From NCBI GenBank assembly GCA_030272585.1, contig BSYQ01000014.1, positions 1,178,001-1,242,000 of the forward strand: a stretch of 64,000 bases of DNA, written 5' to 3'. The translations under genes were made by a program, and so were the position numbers. Below are positions 31,802-43,585 of this stretch, piece by piece. Source of the stretch: Bryopsis sp. KO-2023 (Eukaryota; Chlorophyta; Ulvophyceae; Bryopsidales; Bryopsidaceae). A model generated the notes under the pieces. That model saw only the letters and a program-made list of their open reading frames with translations, was not told where the DNA came from and did no database searches. Within the stretch, counting starts at the first letter, position 1, and the number at the start of each line of letters is the position of its first letter.

Positions 31802-33607
31802 ATCAAGAAGTCACAGCCTTTTTTTTGTTGTAGTAGCCGTCTTGTTTTTTTTTTTTTTTATTGCCATTGAATCTTGTTGGTTTTGTTGGGAAAACCAATA
31901 GGAGCTCAGTTTTGGCTTTTGTAATTGATCGATGCTTATACTCATAGCGAGGCGCCGCCTTTCACTTTAGAACAGCCCATTCAAGCAGAGAAGTGACAAA
32001 TTAGGGGCGACAGTGCCCACACAGGAAGAAGAGGCAATTAATTGCGTTCGATTCAATATTTCTGCACTGCACAGTCATTTGCCATCAATATCAATGCAAC
32101 ATCTTACTGTTTCCTGATTTTCCCCTCGTTAGTTAGGAGGGAGTTTTTCAAGAGAAACCCTTTCTTTCACAGAGTGTCTTTCGCGCGTCGATGTCGCGAT
32201 TCGTAGAAGAAAAAAAAAAGTCAAGAATGATCAACTCTTGGAGTTGTTTTAGAATGGATCAGATTGAACTGGAGCCGCTACGCTTTTTTTGCTTTTTTTT
32301 GGGCTTCTGCGCTTGTAATACTTTGGTTAGGTTTGACAGATTGGCTGAAGCGAAATAAACCTTCCTGAGTGAGGGTTCTTCTTCGCATACCACTGATGCT
32401 GAACGCTCTGGCCACTGCCTGGCGTGTCCAGCGAATCGCCATAACTTGCAATACTTTCCGTTGGGTCCGCTGTCGTTACGCAGGACTGAGTAACGGAAAG
32501 GTATGACAGAATAACGCAGCACTTGTCAGATTTTCCTTCTTTTTAGTACTGTTCGGCGCCTCACACAAGTGTGCGGTCGGATCGATTATCTTCCGACTCT
32601 TGACCGCCACTCCAAATTCTAGCAGCCACAGCCTGAACAAAGATCAATATCGGAAATAACCTAAACAGATTTTCAGAGCTGGATCGAGAGTATTGACCCA
32701 GGTACGATGTTTTTTTTTTCAGACGCCGCCCTTAAAATGGACACAAAAAACCGAGAGGTAGAAAATCGGCGCCACGGCTCGAATCTGGGTGGAGAGAGGG
32801 CTGGACGTCGGAGCAGAATATCCATCCTCGATAGGCGTTCGTCCCAATAGTGCCGCCGCATGAGGTGCGTTTGTTAGAACATCGATTCACTGTTTTGTTG
32901 ATAAGAAGGGGGGGGGCCTCGTGGGCATGATTGCAGGGTTTTGTACATGTGTTTTTTCTTGCCTAACTTCGACACCACGAAGTTTCGAAGCCCCACCCCC
33001 TGAATGTCACTTCCAAGATTGCTTAACACGAATTTCTGGCGCTCGTCTGCTGAGGACACCGAGGTTTGCCCCGTGTGTCATGGCTTCGCGCGCGTCGGGC
33101 CTGCGTTATGTGGGAAAACGATTCGGTTTCACTGGAAATGTAAACAAACACGACGAGCAATCGAGCAATCGATGCAATCGTCTTCGCATGAGAATTTACC
33201 ACCCTTATCCTTCGAAAACCGTTACTATTTATAGATGTTTAGTCATCTCAACTGCATAATTGTAGGTGCATGAAAAAGCCACCCATGAACAGAAACCAAG
33301 AATAAATTGAGAATTATTTTATTAAAATAATTCCTGCGATTTTTATTTTAGTTTTTAAAATTTAATTTTTTTAAAAAGCTGCTGATTTAATGACATCCTT
33401 GCATGATGCTTTTCTTATTAATTTATGACCCTATCTACTATCCGACCTCATTCCAGCTGAGCTCTAACCTCCCCATGTTTTTTTCTGCCATCCCTACTCA
33501 TTGTAACGAGTAAGCATTATTAATCAAAGAATCAAAACTCATTACATTTGACTCTTTTTGATGTTATATCCAGCTCAAGTGTTCGAGAAAACCAACCTTC
33601 CACCAGC
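31802..33607. other. Intergenic, mostly featureless
   Basis: Mixed AT-rich sequence. A frame on the minus strand (32522-32259) ends in a Lys-rich tail but starts without ATG and resembles nothing known. A small plus-strand frame at 33004-33234 is listed separately. No other gene is seen. Confidence 0.4.
33004..33234 (+). CDS. Small possible zinc-binding ORF
   Basis: ATG at 33004 opens 76 residues with CPVCHGFARVGPALCG followed by HWKC, a spacing that could bind one zinc ion, in a locally GC-richer patch. No intron, no family match, and length near what chance allows. It could also be an exon of a larger gene or a relic. Confidence 0.22.
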   Translation: MSLPRLLNTNFWRSSAEDTEVCPVCHGFARVGPALCGKTIRFHWKCKQTRRAIEQSMQSSSHENLPPLSFENRYYL

Positions 33608-35432
33608 ATGGTCCAGCCAATTTGCATTCCAGCACTATTCATGAGCCTTTTTATTACCGCCACGACAGCTCAATTCTTCAATGGGGGGTTAGATTTGGCC
33701 GAAGGCTGTGAAGGTTTTCAAGATCTCGAATTCATAACCCCTTACAACAAAAGCCAGGAGAAAATGCTGGCGAAAGAATATTTCGGGGCGTCAGAAAAGA
33801 ACGTCAGCATTCTGTTTGCTCAGAGGGGCTCCTGTTGTGATTATAAAGCTTGTTTGGGGGCTGGAGTGTCGTCTTTTTACCTCTGCTCGTTGTTCAGCAC
33901 CATCACTCAATGCATGGGGTTTGAAGGTAGGGATAATATATATATATATATAATATGGTTTGGAAGAATCATGGAGTGTCATATGACTACACAGCAAACG
34001 GGAAAAAAAAACAAACATGGCCAGCTTGTTTGCTGATTACTGTGAGCATCCTTGCACTTTAGCTGGATTTACATTTCTATTACACCAGTTTTGGGAATCG
34101 GCTGAGCAAATGAGCATGGTGCTTTGATTGTGGGTTGCAGTCACATGCATCGAGTGAAACAGAAAGAAGTCAGGATGTTTTTTTTTTTCCATGCGGATTC
34201 ATTCTGACTAAACACCCTCAAATTTGGGGGTCAGCCTCTCTCCACCCCCCCCCCCCTTCCTTTTCCCTTTTAACCCACAGAACAGCAGCCATCTCATTTT
34301 GCATTTCTATTCCTCAGGTTGGCCAGCATTAGTGTTCGATAACTGCACCGATTCACACTGTGAATTCGTGATGCCGCCGGCCGCCACAAAATGCCTGTAC
34401 CATGATGGATGGGAAATGGATCCCTATCATCAAGCCGCTGATGCATGCTCGGATCACACCGACCATGTGGCCTTGGGTGTAACGCCCATGCAAGAGCTCA
34501 ATGGCAGTCATTGCATGATTCCATTACCCAGAGGCTCCACATTGCTGAAACAGGTGATAATCAATGATCAGCCTCCCCTGTTGGATGTCTTGAATGGATG
34601 GAATGCATCCCAGAAGCAGATGCTATCGACATGCATGCATGCATGTCGACATGAAATCAATATTGATGAAATGTGTGGATCTCTTGTGGATACATAGCAT
34701 GCATTCTGAGGTTGACTGGACCTGGTGGTTGATCAGCAGGATAAGCCACTGGCATGACACTGGTCTATGGACACATACTGAACTCCATTTTCAAAATTTT
34801 TATTGAATGTGAATGCATGCATCTGCTGTTTGTTTGTGTAGATGGAATGCAGCGATCCTGGGAACGAACATTGGATGCGGTGGTGGTTTGATTTTTTGAG
34901 GCCGGTGTCCAAAAGTCCTTTTGCATGCCTTTGGCTATCAAAGTGAGATTCTCAAAAAAAAAATACCACCAAACGTAAAAACCACACAGCTTTTTCCAGA
35001 ACCATTTTTAGAATTTTTTTTTTTTCAAACATCGGTTTACCCATGCAGAATCAGAGTCGGTTTTTCATAGATCCATTTTTGCAATGACATTGCAAGATTA
35101 GTCATTCGAGGGGGGGGGGCATTGGCCAGCATTCGACTGGGTAAAAAAAAAAAACTCGATTCGTTCCTAGCAGGTGTAAAACTCTGGAAGACCCCCTGGA
35201 TTTTATATGCATTCGAGGAAAGAAAGATGCCGTCAAAATTCTACGAGAAACAGCCATGAAAGCGTATCAAAACGACGAGATGAGAAGAAACGCCTCCATG
35301 CCAGACATACGTGATTTCACAACCCTGCATGACGATATTGAGAATGGAACCCTCCGGTGTGGTGAATGCCTCCTATTTGTAAAGCCAATGGTCCTATTTT
35401 TTCTCATTGAACTTCTGAGATTTTTAGTTTAG
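33608..35432 (+). CDS. Secreted cysteine-rich protein of unknown family
   Basis: Exons 33608-33926, 34318-34553, 34842-34942 and 35174-35432 join in phase to about 304 residues. The start MVQPICIPALFMSLFITATTAQ is a clear signal peptide with an Ala-x-Ala-like end. The mature part has many Cys (RGSCCDYKACLGAG, DNCTDSHCEF, HCMIPLPRG, KMECSDPG-like region, NGTLRCGECL) and several N-glycosylation sequons (NKS, NVS, NCT, NGS, NAS, NGT), as expected for an extracellular or vacuolar protein. The split Lys codon between exons 3 and 4 supports the model. If the exon 2 donor (GTGATA at 34554) is not used, translation would stop at 34697. I do not recognise the family. Confidence 0.6.
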
Positions 35433-37015
35433 AGAGTCGAACCCCATTTATTTTTGGGTGGGTGGTTTTCGGGGGAGGGGGGGGGGGTTTCTATTTTTGG
35501 CACATTGTGTCTGAGCACCAGTGATGACTAATAATCCAAAGCGAAATATTGGAAATGCTTTTTTACAGAATTCGGAACAGCCTGGCTTTGGTGGATGAAT
35601 GTTAAGTAGGGCAAAAATGCTGTTGAGAATTTTCTGATGAGTCATGTCAGGATCTTCACCAGCAATATTGCCAAAAAGAAAGATGTTGTTTTTTGTTAGA
35701 AATTTTTACCCTACTGATCGGCACTTGTGGTGGCTGACATGCGACGATTGATGACTAATGCATAGCCAAAAATTTTGTTAGAAATTCCGCAAAGCTGATG
35801 GGTATGTGAAAAACGGCTGAGATATTTGTTGTCAGGGTGGCCATCTATGACTAATGTACCTCCGAATGTTGGGAAAGAAACGTGGATCAAGAGGGGGGGG
35901 CGCCCTTTGATTTTTGTCATGGATTAGTCATCTATTATGAGAAGTTTGTTTTTAGAATGGGATATGGAAAAAGGAGTCGAAGGGGTAGAGTTGTTATTTT
36001 TCGAACGTATGAGTAGAATCGTTTTGAATTTTTGCATGTGTGGAGCTTGGGGGGGAGGGGGTGAACTGTGGAAAAGAACTGCTTTGTTGTTTTTTATTTG
36101 GGGGGAGGGGAGGGGGGGTGTTAATTTTGGGTGTATTTTGATCTCTATTCGATGATCAGCATTTTTTGGGGGGGGGCTGCAAGAAGCTGCCTGTTCAGAA
36201 TCTGGTGGTTCTTGCAAGAAGCCTGCTTATTCAGAATTGGGTGTTTCTTTGACGGGGAAAAGGGGGGGGGGGTTGGGGTCAGTAGATCAGTATGAGGTCA
36301 GCAAATAATTCTTATTTCTAGAAGAGGCAGAAAAATACTAATAGATCGATGGTTTTCCATTTTTCTCGTGGTTCATTCTTGTTTTTGTTCGTGGCAAAAT
36401 ATCAAAAAAAAATTAACACAGAAAACTTTGAAAAAAGAAAAAAAAATGCATGAAATGCTTAAGATAGCTGTTATTATTATTGTCGTACCTTTCGATATGA
36501 AAAGACGTATCGATGTTGGTGTTTTTTGGCTGAAATTTTCTGGTGGCTTTTCACCCTTTTTGTCGTCGTTTTTTTCTTAGCATGTTTTATGTTGGAATGA
36601 TGGATGCATTGAATGCATTTTTTTTTTTGGTGGGACTGAAAAAAAAAATGTAAACCCTGTTTGTTGATTCGCTTGCTGTGGTAGCACAAGTGGGTGTTGA
36701 AACAGTCAGAAATACTAAAATCAAATGATTTGGGCATGTGAAACAGCTGCAGATCAGTGTAAAAGTTCATTTGACCAATTCCTTCAGCAGTCATATTATT
36801 TAGAACCCCTCCACAACTTCCAGAAAAATGATTAAACTACGGTCCTTCCACGTGGCAAAGGGAAATCTTTACCCCTTTCCCTGTTTTTTTAAAATAAAAG
36901 CCAAGGATGGCAAATCTTAACCTTTTTCCCTAGGATATTTTATCAGTGCTGTCGCAGTGGCAAAGGGGAATCCTGTCCCTTTTCCCTGGGATATTATATC
37001 AGAGCCGTCGGCGGC
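35433..37015. other. Intergenic with G-rich tracts and a degenerate triplicate
   Basis: Long G runs at about 36045-36060, 36105-36118 and 36260-36275. Three degenerate copies of a unit containing GGCAAA...CCCTTTCCCTGG lie at about 36850-36990, the last two also sharing GATATT(T)TATCAG. No coding frame is supported. Confidence 0.5.
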
Positions 37016-38935
37016 AATGAAGCAAGCTGCTTACTGAGAAGAAGGGGGGGGGGGGACAGAAAGAAAAAAGAAAAAAAAAACTCGCCGAGAAGCAATTCTA
37101 ACTGAATGTATGTGTGTGCGCGTTTTCTTCTTCTTTTTTCCCTTTCAGAGAATAGGTACTAAAGAAAAATGGGGGATATATATGTATAGCAAGACATGGG
37201 TAGAGGCCATTTTTATTGTCTTTTTTTTGGTTCCTATCGAATGCATGAATGAACGAATGAACACTTGGATTAAAATTAGAGTGTCTGGAAACACCCCCCT
37301 ATTGTAAAACATCCAAACATGATTTTCGATAAATCGGGGCATTTCGGTTGCATCTGAATTGTGGGGACTCCTGGCTGATTTCAAAAGAAGAAATTAGCAG
37401 TGGCTGCTATCCTTTCTGAACAGTTTTTAATGTAATGAAATGGGGATGCCTGGCCCAGAAGAGTGGAAATTCCAATCCGAACCCACCGAAAGTAATACTT
37501 TTTCCAAAACGCATCCATCTATCCAACTCTGTGGCTGCCTTGGCGTTGTTACCTCGAATCGAATTGGAAGTCGATTCGAGAACGCAGGTCACCTCCGTTC
37601 GTGACGGTCTCCAAAATGGGTTCCAGGTCCTCCTGCCTCAGAACCCTACCACCTGCACGTTTCATCACTTGTGTTCTGTCGGAGTCTTTTAACGAAGCGA
37701 AGCAAGAACACTTGCCACCTGTCTCGCAACGCCACCTGTCTCGCAACGAGCAAAAAACTGCTCTGGTACCGGTGCCGGCTCTGCTCTGCACCGGTGCAGA
37801 AAAATCGACATCGCAGCATTCACTCACCTGTCAGCGACGTGCTGGAGGAAGAATACGCTCGTAATCGCCAGCGATCACACTTTGGCTGATAGCGAAAAAG
37901 AGAAACGCTCTTCTCCTAGGGAGGCGTCCACAGAAAACCTAGCGCTAGGTCTTCAAACATGGACGGTTAACGACGAAAAGCCTTTACACCCAGTTCGCAC
38001 AAACGCGAGTCAAGCACACAAATCAAACACAAGAAAAGCAAGCACAAAAAAAGCAAGCAAAGTGTGAACCCCTCTTGGACCCTTTCGGGAGCCACCACGC
38101 CACGACAAGGCGGGGGTTCTTCGTGGTGGAACGCACCTTTCGGCTGGTCTTTTCGCTCCGCCCGAGACTTAAAGCCGCCCACTCAACTCGTCAAGCGGTC
38201 TATTCGAATTGCTCTCTCTCCTTCCGGTGGCTTTCCCCCATCGCGGTGAGCTAACCGAGTCGCAGAGGGCTGCTGGGCGCACCACCGCGATGTTACGGGT
38301 AGACCACACCAGCCAGGGTGGTCAACCACACACTCCACCTCGCCGAATGGGAAGACTCCAGTCCCCTTTTTAAACGAAATCAATCATAACCAACTGCCTG
38401 CCGCCAACACAACTGATCGCAAGTGTGACATACAACCGTGACCGTCCAAAAACAAAACCGACAGAATTGACAGTATCTATATCCATGGTAGGTAGGACAT
38501 GTGGGGTTCGTGCGCGACTGGGCGCGCGAAGTTGGTTGCGAGCGATCCAACTGGCTCGGATCCTCGCCGAGGTAAGTGGGGGCCTTCAGTTTCAGTTTCA
38601 TGTCTGGTGGTGGGTGTATTTCAGTGGGATCGTGATGGAAGGTGGCCTGGTCTCCGAAACAAAGTTTTGGGAGCGTCAGGGAAGCGTCGGGACAGAGTAT
38701 CTCGCCTGACTGTGGCGACAGGTATCGTATGCATACGAACATATGCTCGCTTGAGTAGCTTTTTCCTCAAACAGCTCAGTTTGCAACTCATCCTTTCAGA
38801 AACAAAGGTTCTGTCTGGGACTTGATTCAGTTTGGTAGCATTGTCAATAAGAGCCTGGTGGCTTCTTTGTGGCTTCTTTGTGTAATGATATTGACAGATG
38901 TGATATCCCTCCTGAACTGTGAGAACTGTTGCACC
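37016..38935 (+). repeat. Inverted repeat arm A (~1.9 kb)
   Basis: Reverse-complement similar along its length to 46238-48352. Landmarks present in both: the (A)TGAAG..AAGCTGCTTACTGAGAAG end; CCTAGCGCTAGG (perfect 12-bp palindrome, about 37938 in this arm); a GGTGGAGTGTGTGGTTGACC block; and TTGTGTTGGCGGCA. The two arms differ by substitutions and small indels, so they are not a recent identical copy. No transposase or RT is encoded. A hairpin with perfect 10-bp arms CATCGCGGTG/CACCGCGATG lies near 38239-38291. Confidence 0.88.
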
Positions 38936-40012
38936 CCAGGAGGCCTCTGCAACCCAACGATACTTTACAACCCTCTCTCTTACACAATCATAATTATTGG
39001 ATCCAAGTAAAAAAACATCAGGTTCCTCAGCCAGCCATCGACAAGGTTGTTCCAATCTCCCCGAAAAAAGCCAACAAACTCAGGAACAAGTGAAAAATCT
39101 GACCCCATATTTTACCCCTGTAGAAGACTACCACCTGGCTGGAAAAAAGCACATCCACAGGGCTGCTTTGAATTACAACGAGAGGGGCCTTTGAGGGCTG
39201 CACGGCACCCCCCCAACCACATGATTTCCCTTCAAATTTTGAAAGCCTTGATCGATATCGAGTTTCTAAGAAAGAAGAAAACGAGGTGGGAGGGAGAATG
39301 ATCAGTTTTTTTTCTTCCTTTCAATTAAGGCATCCTCGTTGATCTCCGCCCATCGAATAGGCCATAGGCGTCAGGAGGGGTTTTGGGGGGGGAGAAGAAA
39401 AAAGATGTGCCACCCACCCCATTTTGACAAGAAAATGAAAGATCCTTTATGATTATCTTTTTTCAATGACTTTTATCTTTTTTCATTTTTCAACCCTTTC
39501 CTGAAAAAACACCACTCTCTCTCTGTCTTCCAAATTTCCCTCAGCTTTTGTCATTCCTTTTTTGTTTTCATTCAATTTCTTCACCAAACCCCTTTTCCCC
39601 CCTACCTTTTCTTCCCCCCCCCCTCCCCCTTACCCCACCGTCAAAACATACAACCAATCTCAAAACAAAAATTAGCTTGGAAACTTTACCTTCAACAAAC
39701 CACCTTCTTTCCCTTCTCCAGAAAAAAAAATAAAGTGAGAAAAAATGAGCACTCAATCCTCATCCTTTTCTTTTCTATTTCTTTGCCTTGGCTGGCTTTG
39801 CTTTTTTTTTTTTCCTTCTGATCCCCCCCCCCCTTTTCGCCGAACCCTTCTTCTCCCCCCTTTAAAAATCATTAAAGAGAAAAAAACCAAAGAAAATTGC
39901 ACAACAAAAGAGAAAAAGTAAAAGTAAAACGGAAAAATAAAAAGCAGACATGCCATTGTTGAATTTAAAAAGGAGAAAGAAAAAAAAGAAGAAAAGAAAT
40001 CAGAAAAAATGA
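38936..40012. other. Intergenic, 3' flank of Derlin
   Basis: AT-rich with T/C- and A-rich runs after about 39500. No gene seen. Confidence 0.5.
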
Positions 40013-43000
40013 CTAATCTGCATGGGGGCGGTCCGGTTGCTGTTCTTGCTGGCCTTGGGCAGCAGCAGGGGGATTTCGAGGTTGATTTTCTTGCTGCTGG
40101 GCTTCCCCGACCGCCACCCCAACATCATTCTGAGGTAAAAGCGCTTTTATAATGGAGGGGGTCGACAGCAGCCGCCGCCCGCTCATTTGGGGGTAAACGT
40201 CCTCCAGGAAATAGTAAATGTGACCAGCCACCATTCCCAGGAGGTCGACAATCGGACTGGACCCCAGCATCACGGTGAAACCGAGAAGCACCCAAGGTAA
40301 GTAAGGGGCGGTGAACGTGATTATACCCAAGAAACTCAATTGAACGTAAGGGTGGCGTCGGCTCCAGACGTATACCTGGAAAGAAGGGAAATTAATGATT
40401 GAACAAGAATAACGGACCCAAATTTATTTATTTTTTTATTTTTTTATTTATTCTTTTTATTTTTTTAATAATAGAAACGGCCAAAAGTGAACCCACCAGA
40501 AAAAAAAATTGATGAATAAATTGGTAGAAAAAGAGACTCCTTTTTGGAAGCCGGGCGGAAAAGGATCAACACTCATTTAATTAAAAAAAAGGGGGGAAAT
40601 ATTCTTGAAGCTGACCGCCATTGACAGGATTCTATTTTCATTATACACACACATGCAACTGTTGCTGTTTTTCTGAATTTTTTTGGTGTTTTCAAAAAAA
40701 AAAGAGTATTTTTTTGGTGTTTTTTTTTTTTTTAAAGGTGGGGGGGATGCACACACACAATGACGACTCACCATCATGTACGTGAGGGATGCTCCGAGAA
40801 ATTGGACGTTTGCAAACGGTGCGATTGCCATAAGGACTGCCGCACCTGTGTTCAGCAAGACAAATAAGAGAATTGAGTTAATCGATATGGGAAAAAAAAC
40901 AAACACAAAAAAGCCTGTACAGATTTTTCAGTTTTGCACAATAAAGACACCCTTCGACCAAGTTTTTTCCCTCCCCTGCAAACTCGCAAGATTCGAGCAA
41001 TGGGCTCACCATCAACACCACCACCAGATAAATTTTCCACTTCAGCAAAATCGATCGAAGAAAATTAAAATAGAGAAATCTGGATTTGGACAAAATGATG
41101 AATACATACTAAAAAACCAGTGAAAAAAATGAAAAAAATTGCTCCTTGCAACGTGTGTTGATATTGGAAAAAAGTGTTGATAAATTCATGTAGGGAAAAA
41201 GGCTATTGCTTTTTCTAATTAAAAAAAAAAAAAAAGATCGAGTGTTAAATCAGCGTCTCTGTTTTGAATCTCACCAACCATAAGCATCCATAGGAAATCG
41301 GCACTTCGCCCTCTGAAGCTATCTGGATAAAGGTAATAAAACACCCATTAAAATGAATTTTAAAAAACCTTCAGTAGAAGTCCTTCCAACAGAAAACAGA
41401 AGCCTCAGCTGAGAACTTTTGACCAAGGTTTAAATACTTTTATTCATTTTCTTTCTTTCTATACATCTGTCTTTTTTTCTTTTTTTTTTTTTTTTTTTGG
41501 GGGGGGGGGGAGGGAAACAACTGTATTCTTTTGTTTTCATTTCTTTAATCTAGATTTAATCTTTGCTGAAGCCCCGCGACAGTTTTTTTTGGGGAGAAAT
41601 AACCCATCAGTATGTGAAAAGCTTATATTCGCAGTTCCAGCATCCAGCTTTGAAAAAAAAAAAAAAAAGGTGTTCCATCGAATTTGTTTACCTTCTTCCA
41701 GGGCCTTGCTGTATTTCAGAAGAAAGAACATGTGGAAAACAAAGTCCAACCCTGCATTGCAACATGTTCAGGTTACAGGTGTAAAAAAAAAGGCCCCCCC
41801 CCCAAAAAAAAAAATCAAAGGATTTTTCTTATCAAATTCGTTCATCGAAATAAATCCTTCAACTTCCAAGTTTGTCTCCATACAATACAGATTTTTATTC
41901 TTTTTTTTTCGCTTTTTTTGGCGGGGTGTGTTTGGGGGGGGGCATTTGCTCCACTCGAGATATTTGAAGTCAGTTCAACTGATAACCCCACTCGATGTAA
42001 TATGCAGAAATCAACCCTAGGTGCATGTGTCCCCCAAAAAAGGGCCTCACTCTTTTCATGGTGATAATTCCCACCAGCAAAAAAATATAAATTTAAATAA
42101 ATATCTAATCTCTGTTGAAAACAAAACAAAAAACACCAAGGGAATTTCCTACAACCATTCTCTTTTTCACACTCCTCATAACGCAAAGTAATTCGTTGTA
42201 TCTAAATTGTTTTTAAAAAAACAAAAAAAGTGGAACATACTCGAGCAAAAGAACGTGTGCATTTATTTGTAGGGAGTAAAAGGATTTTGCTTCGTCTTAC
42301 CCAAGGATCCGAAGTACAGAAAATTAGTCACCAGCCTCCACAACTCCATTTTTCGAAAAATTAATTGGGTATTGTAGTAGACATTGAATGGAGTGATTAT
42401 CTGTTGCACACGAAACAATTAAAAAAAATCCATTTTCCTGTTTTGAAAAAAAATAAAAAAGGGCAGAAGATAACCGAAACAGAATGAAAGGAAAAAACTC
42501 TCCCCACCCTCGAACCCCCCGGGGGGAAAAAAAAAAAAAAAAGAATGAGCAAAAAAGCTTAGAAACACAGAGAAATATCTTTTGAAATCAAACGAAAAAT
42601 CACTTTCTTTCTCGAGAAGCCCAAGGAATGAAAGAAATAAAAAAATGGCACTTTTTTTTCCTTTTTCTTTTGAACCCCTGCAAATCTTTTGTAAAAAGGC
42701 GAGGCCATCCATAAATTGTGGAAAATCGCTCCCAAGGTCAGAATAGGTTTTCCTTTTTGCACAAGAAACCTATTCCCTTTGGGAAGTTGCACAGAACTAG
42801 GGGGGGGGGACACCCCAGCTCACCTCCATCGCGCATCCTGCCGTGGTCAGAACCGACAGAGTGACGTACGACCGAGTAATCGGGGGAAGCTGAACATTTT
42901 GACAAAATCAAAAGAATCAGTAATAAGCGACTTCCCAAAGAAACAGCTGCCCCCCCAGCGCATACAAAAGGAAAAGGAGGAAACACACGCTGGATATCAA

Positions 43001-43310
43001 ATTCGCTGCGACCCGTCGCGCGTCTCGACGCGATCGAACAGGAAAATGAGTTCGAAAAGGGGTGGGGATGAGGGGTGACGCTTTGCGCGTGACGAGCGAA
43101 ACGCAGAACAGAAAAAGACGAGCAGGAAAGAATCAACGATAACTCACCTGAGAATACCATTCTTCGACCGGCTGCGATCAAAAAGGAGCAATCAAAGAAA
43201 ACGAAGTCAGCAAAAAGCGGTCATTCCACGCTCGACCTCGTTCGAGCACAACAACCCCTCAGACAAATGAAACGCAAAAGATCCGTTTTCAACGGGGGTT
43301 TTCCCACCAT
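40013..43310 (-). CDS. DERL: Derlin (DER1-like ERAD membrane protein)
   Basis: Exons 43171-43148, 42889-42824, 42400-42301, 41751-41692, 41322-41275, 40845-40772 and 40375-40013 join in phase to 244 residues. An ATG at 43310-43308 could be a minimal first coding exon, giving about 245 residues. Derlins are multi-pass ER proteins of the rhomboid pseudoprotease group that help move misfolded proteins to the cytosol for degradation. Family landmarks: [83 protein letters not shown] (the WSR motif), [43 protein letters not shown]. The C-terminal tail is Gln/Pro-rich without an obvious SHP box for p97. Resemblance is strongest to plant Derlin-2-type proteins. Only the first codon is uncertain, because an upstream in-frame stop and an acceptor (GATCGCAG) precede exon 43171-43148. 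Confidence 0.93.
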
Positions 43311-43585
43311 TCTTGCTCCGTTGCTGTTGCGATTTCGAACCCTCAAATAAAGTTTTTTGAAAAAAACGGAGTTGGCGCGAGAGAGCGACCGTCGTTTTTT
43401 TTCTGAAACTGTTGTGCGTTCACCTAGAGTAAAATTCGCCAAGAAATTTGGAACACCCAGTTCAAAATGTGGGGTGAGATTGAATGAGTGAGTCATTGGG
43501 GCATCGTTACGTATCGTTACGTAAACATCACGCTACCCATTCGGATCAACACAGGGCTGCCAATTCTCCGACGCCTTCAGCCAAC
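43311..43585. promoter_or_regulatory. Shared divergent promoter of Derlin and the 43586 gene
   Basis: 275 bp between the two start positions. CGTTACGTA occurs twice in direct repeat at about 43505-43522 (CATCGTTACGTATCGTTACGTAAACATCACG), again ACGT-core elements, as in the other divergent promoters of the window. Confidence 0.45.

Noticed and set aside
32259-32522. Minus-strand frame with a Lys-rich tail
   Set aside because: No ATG at its start, no domain, no splice context.
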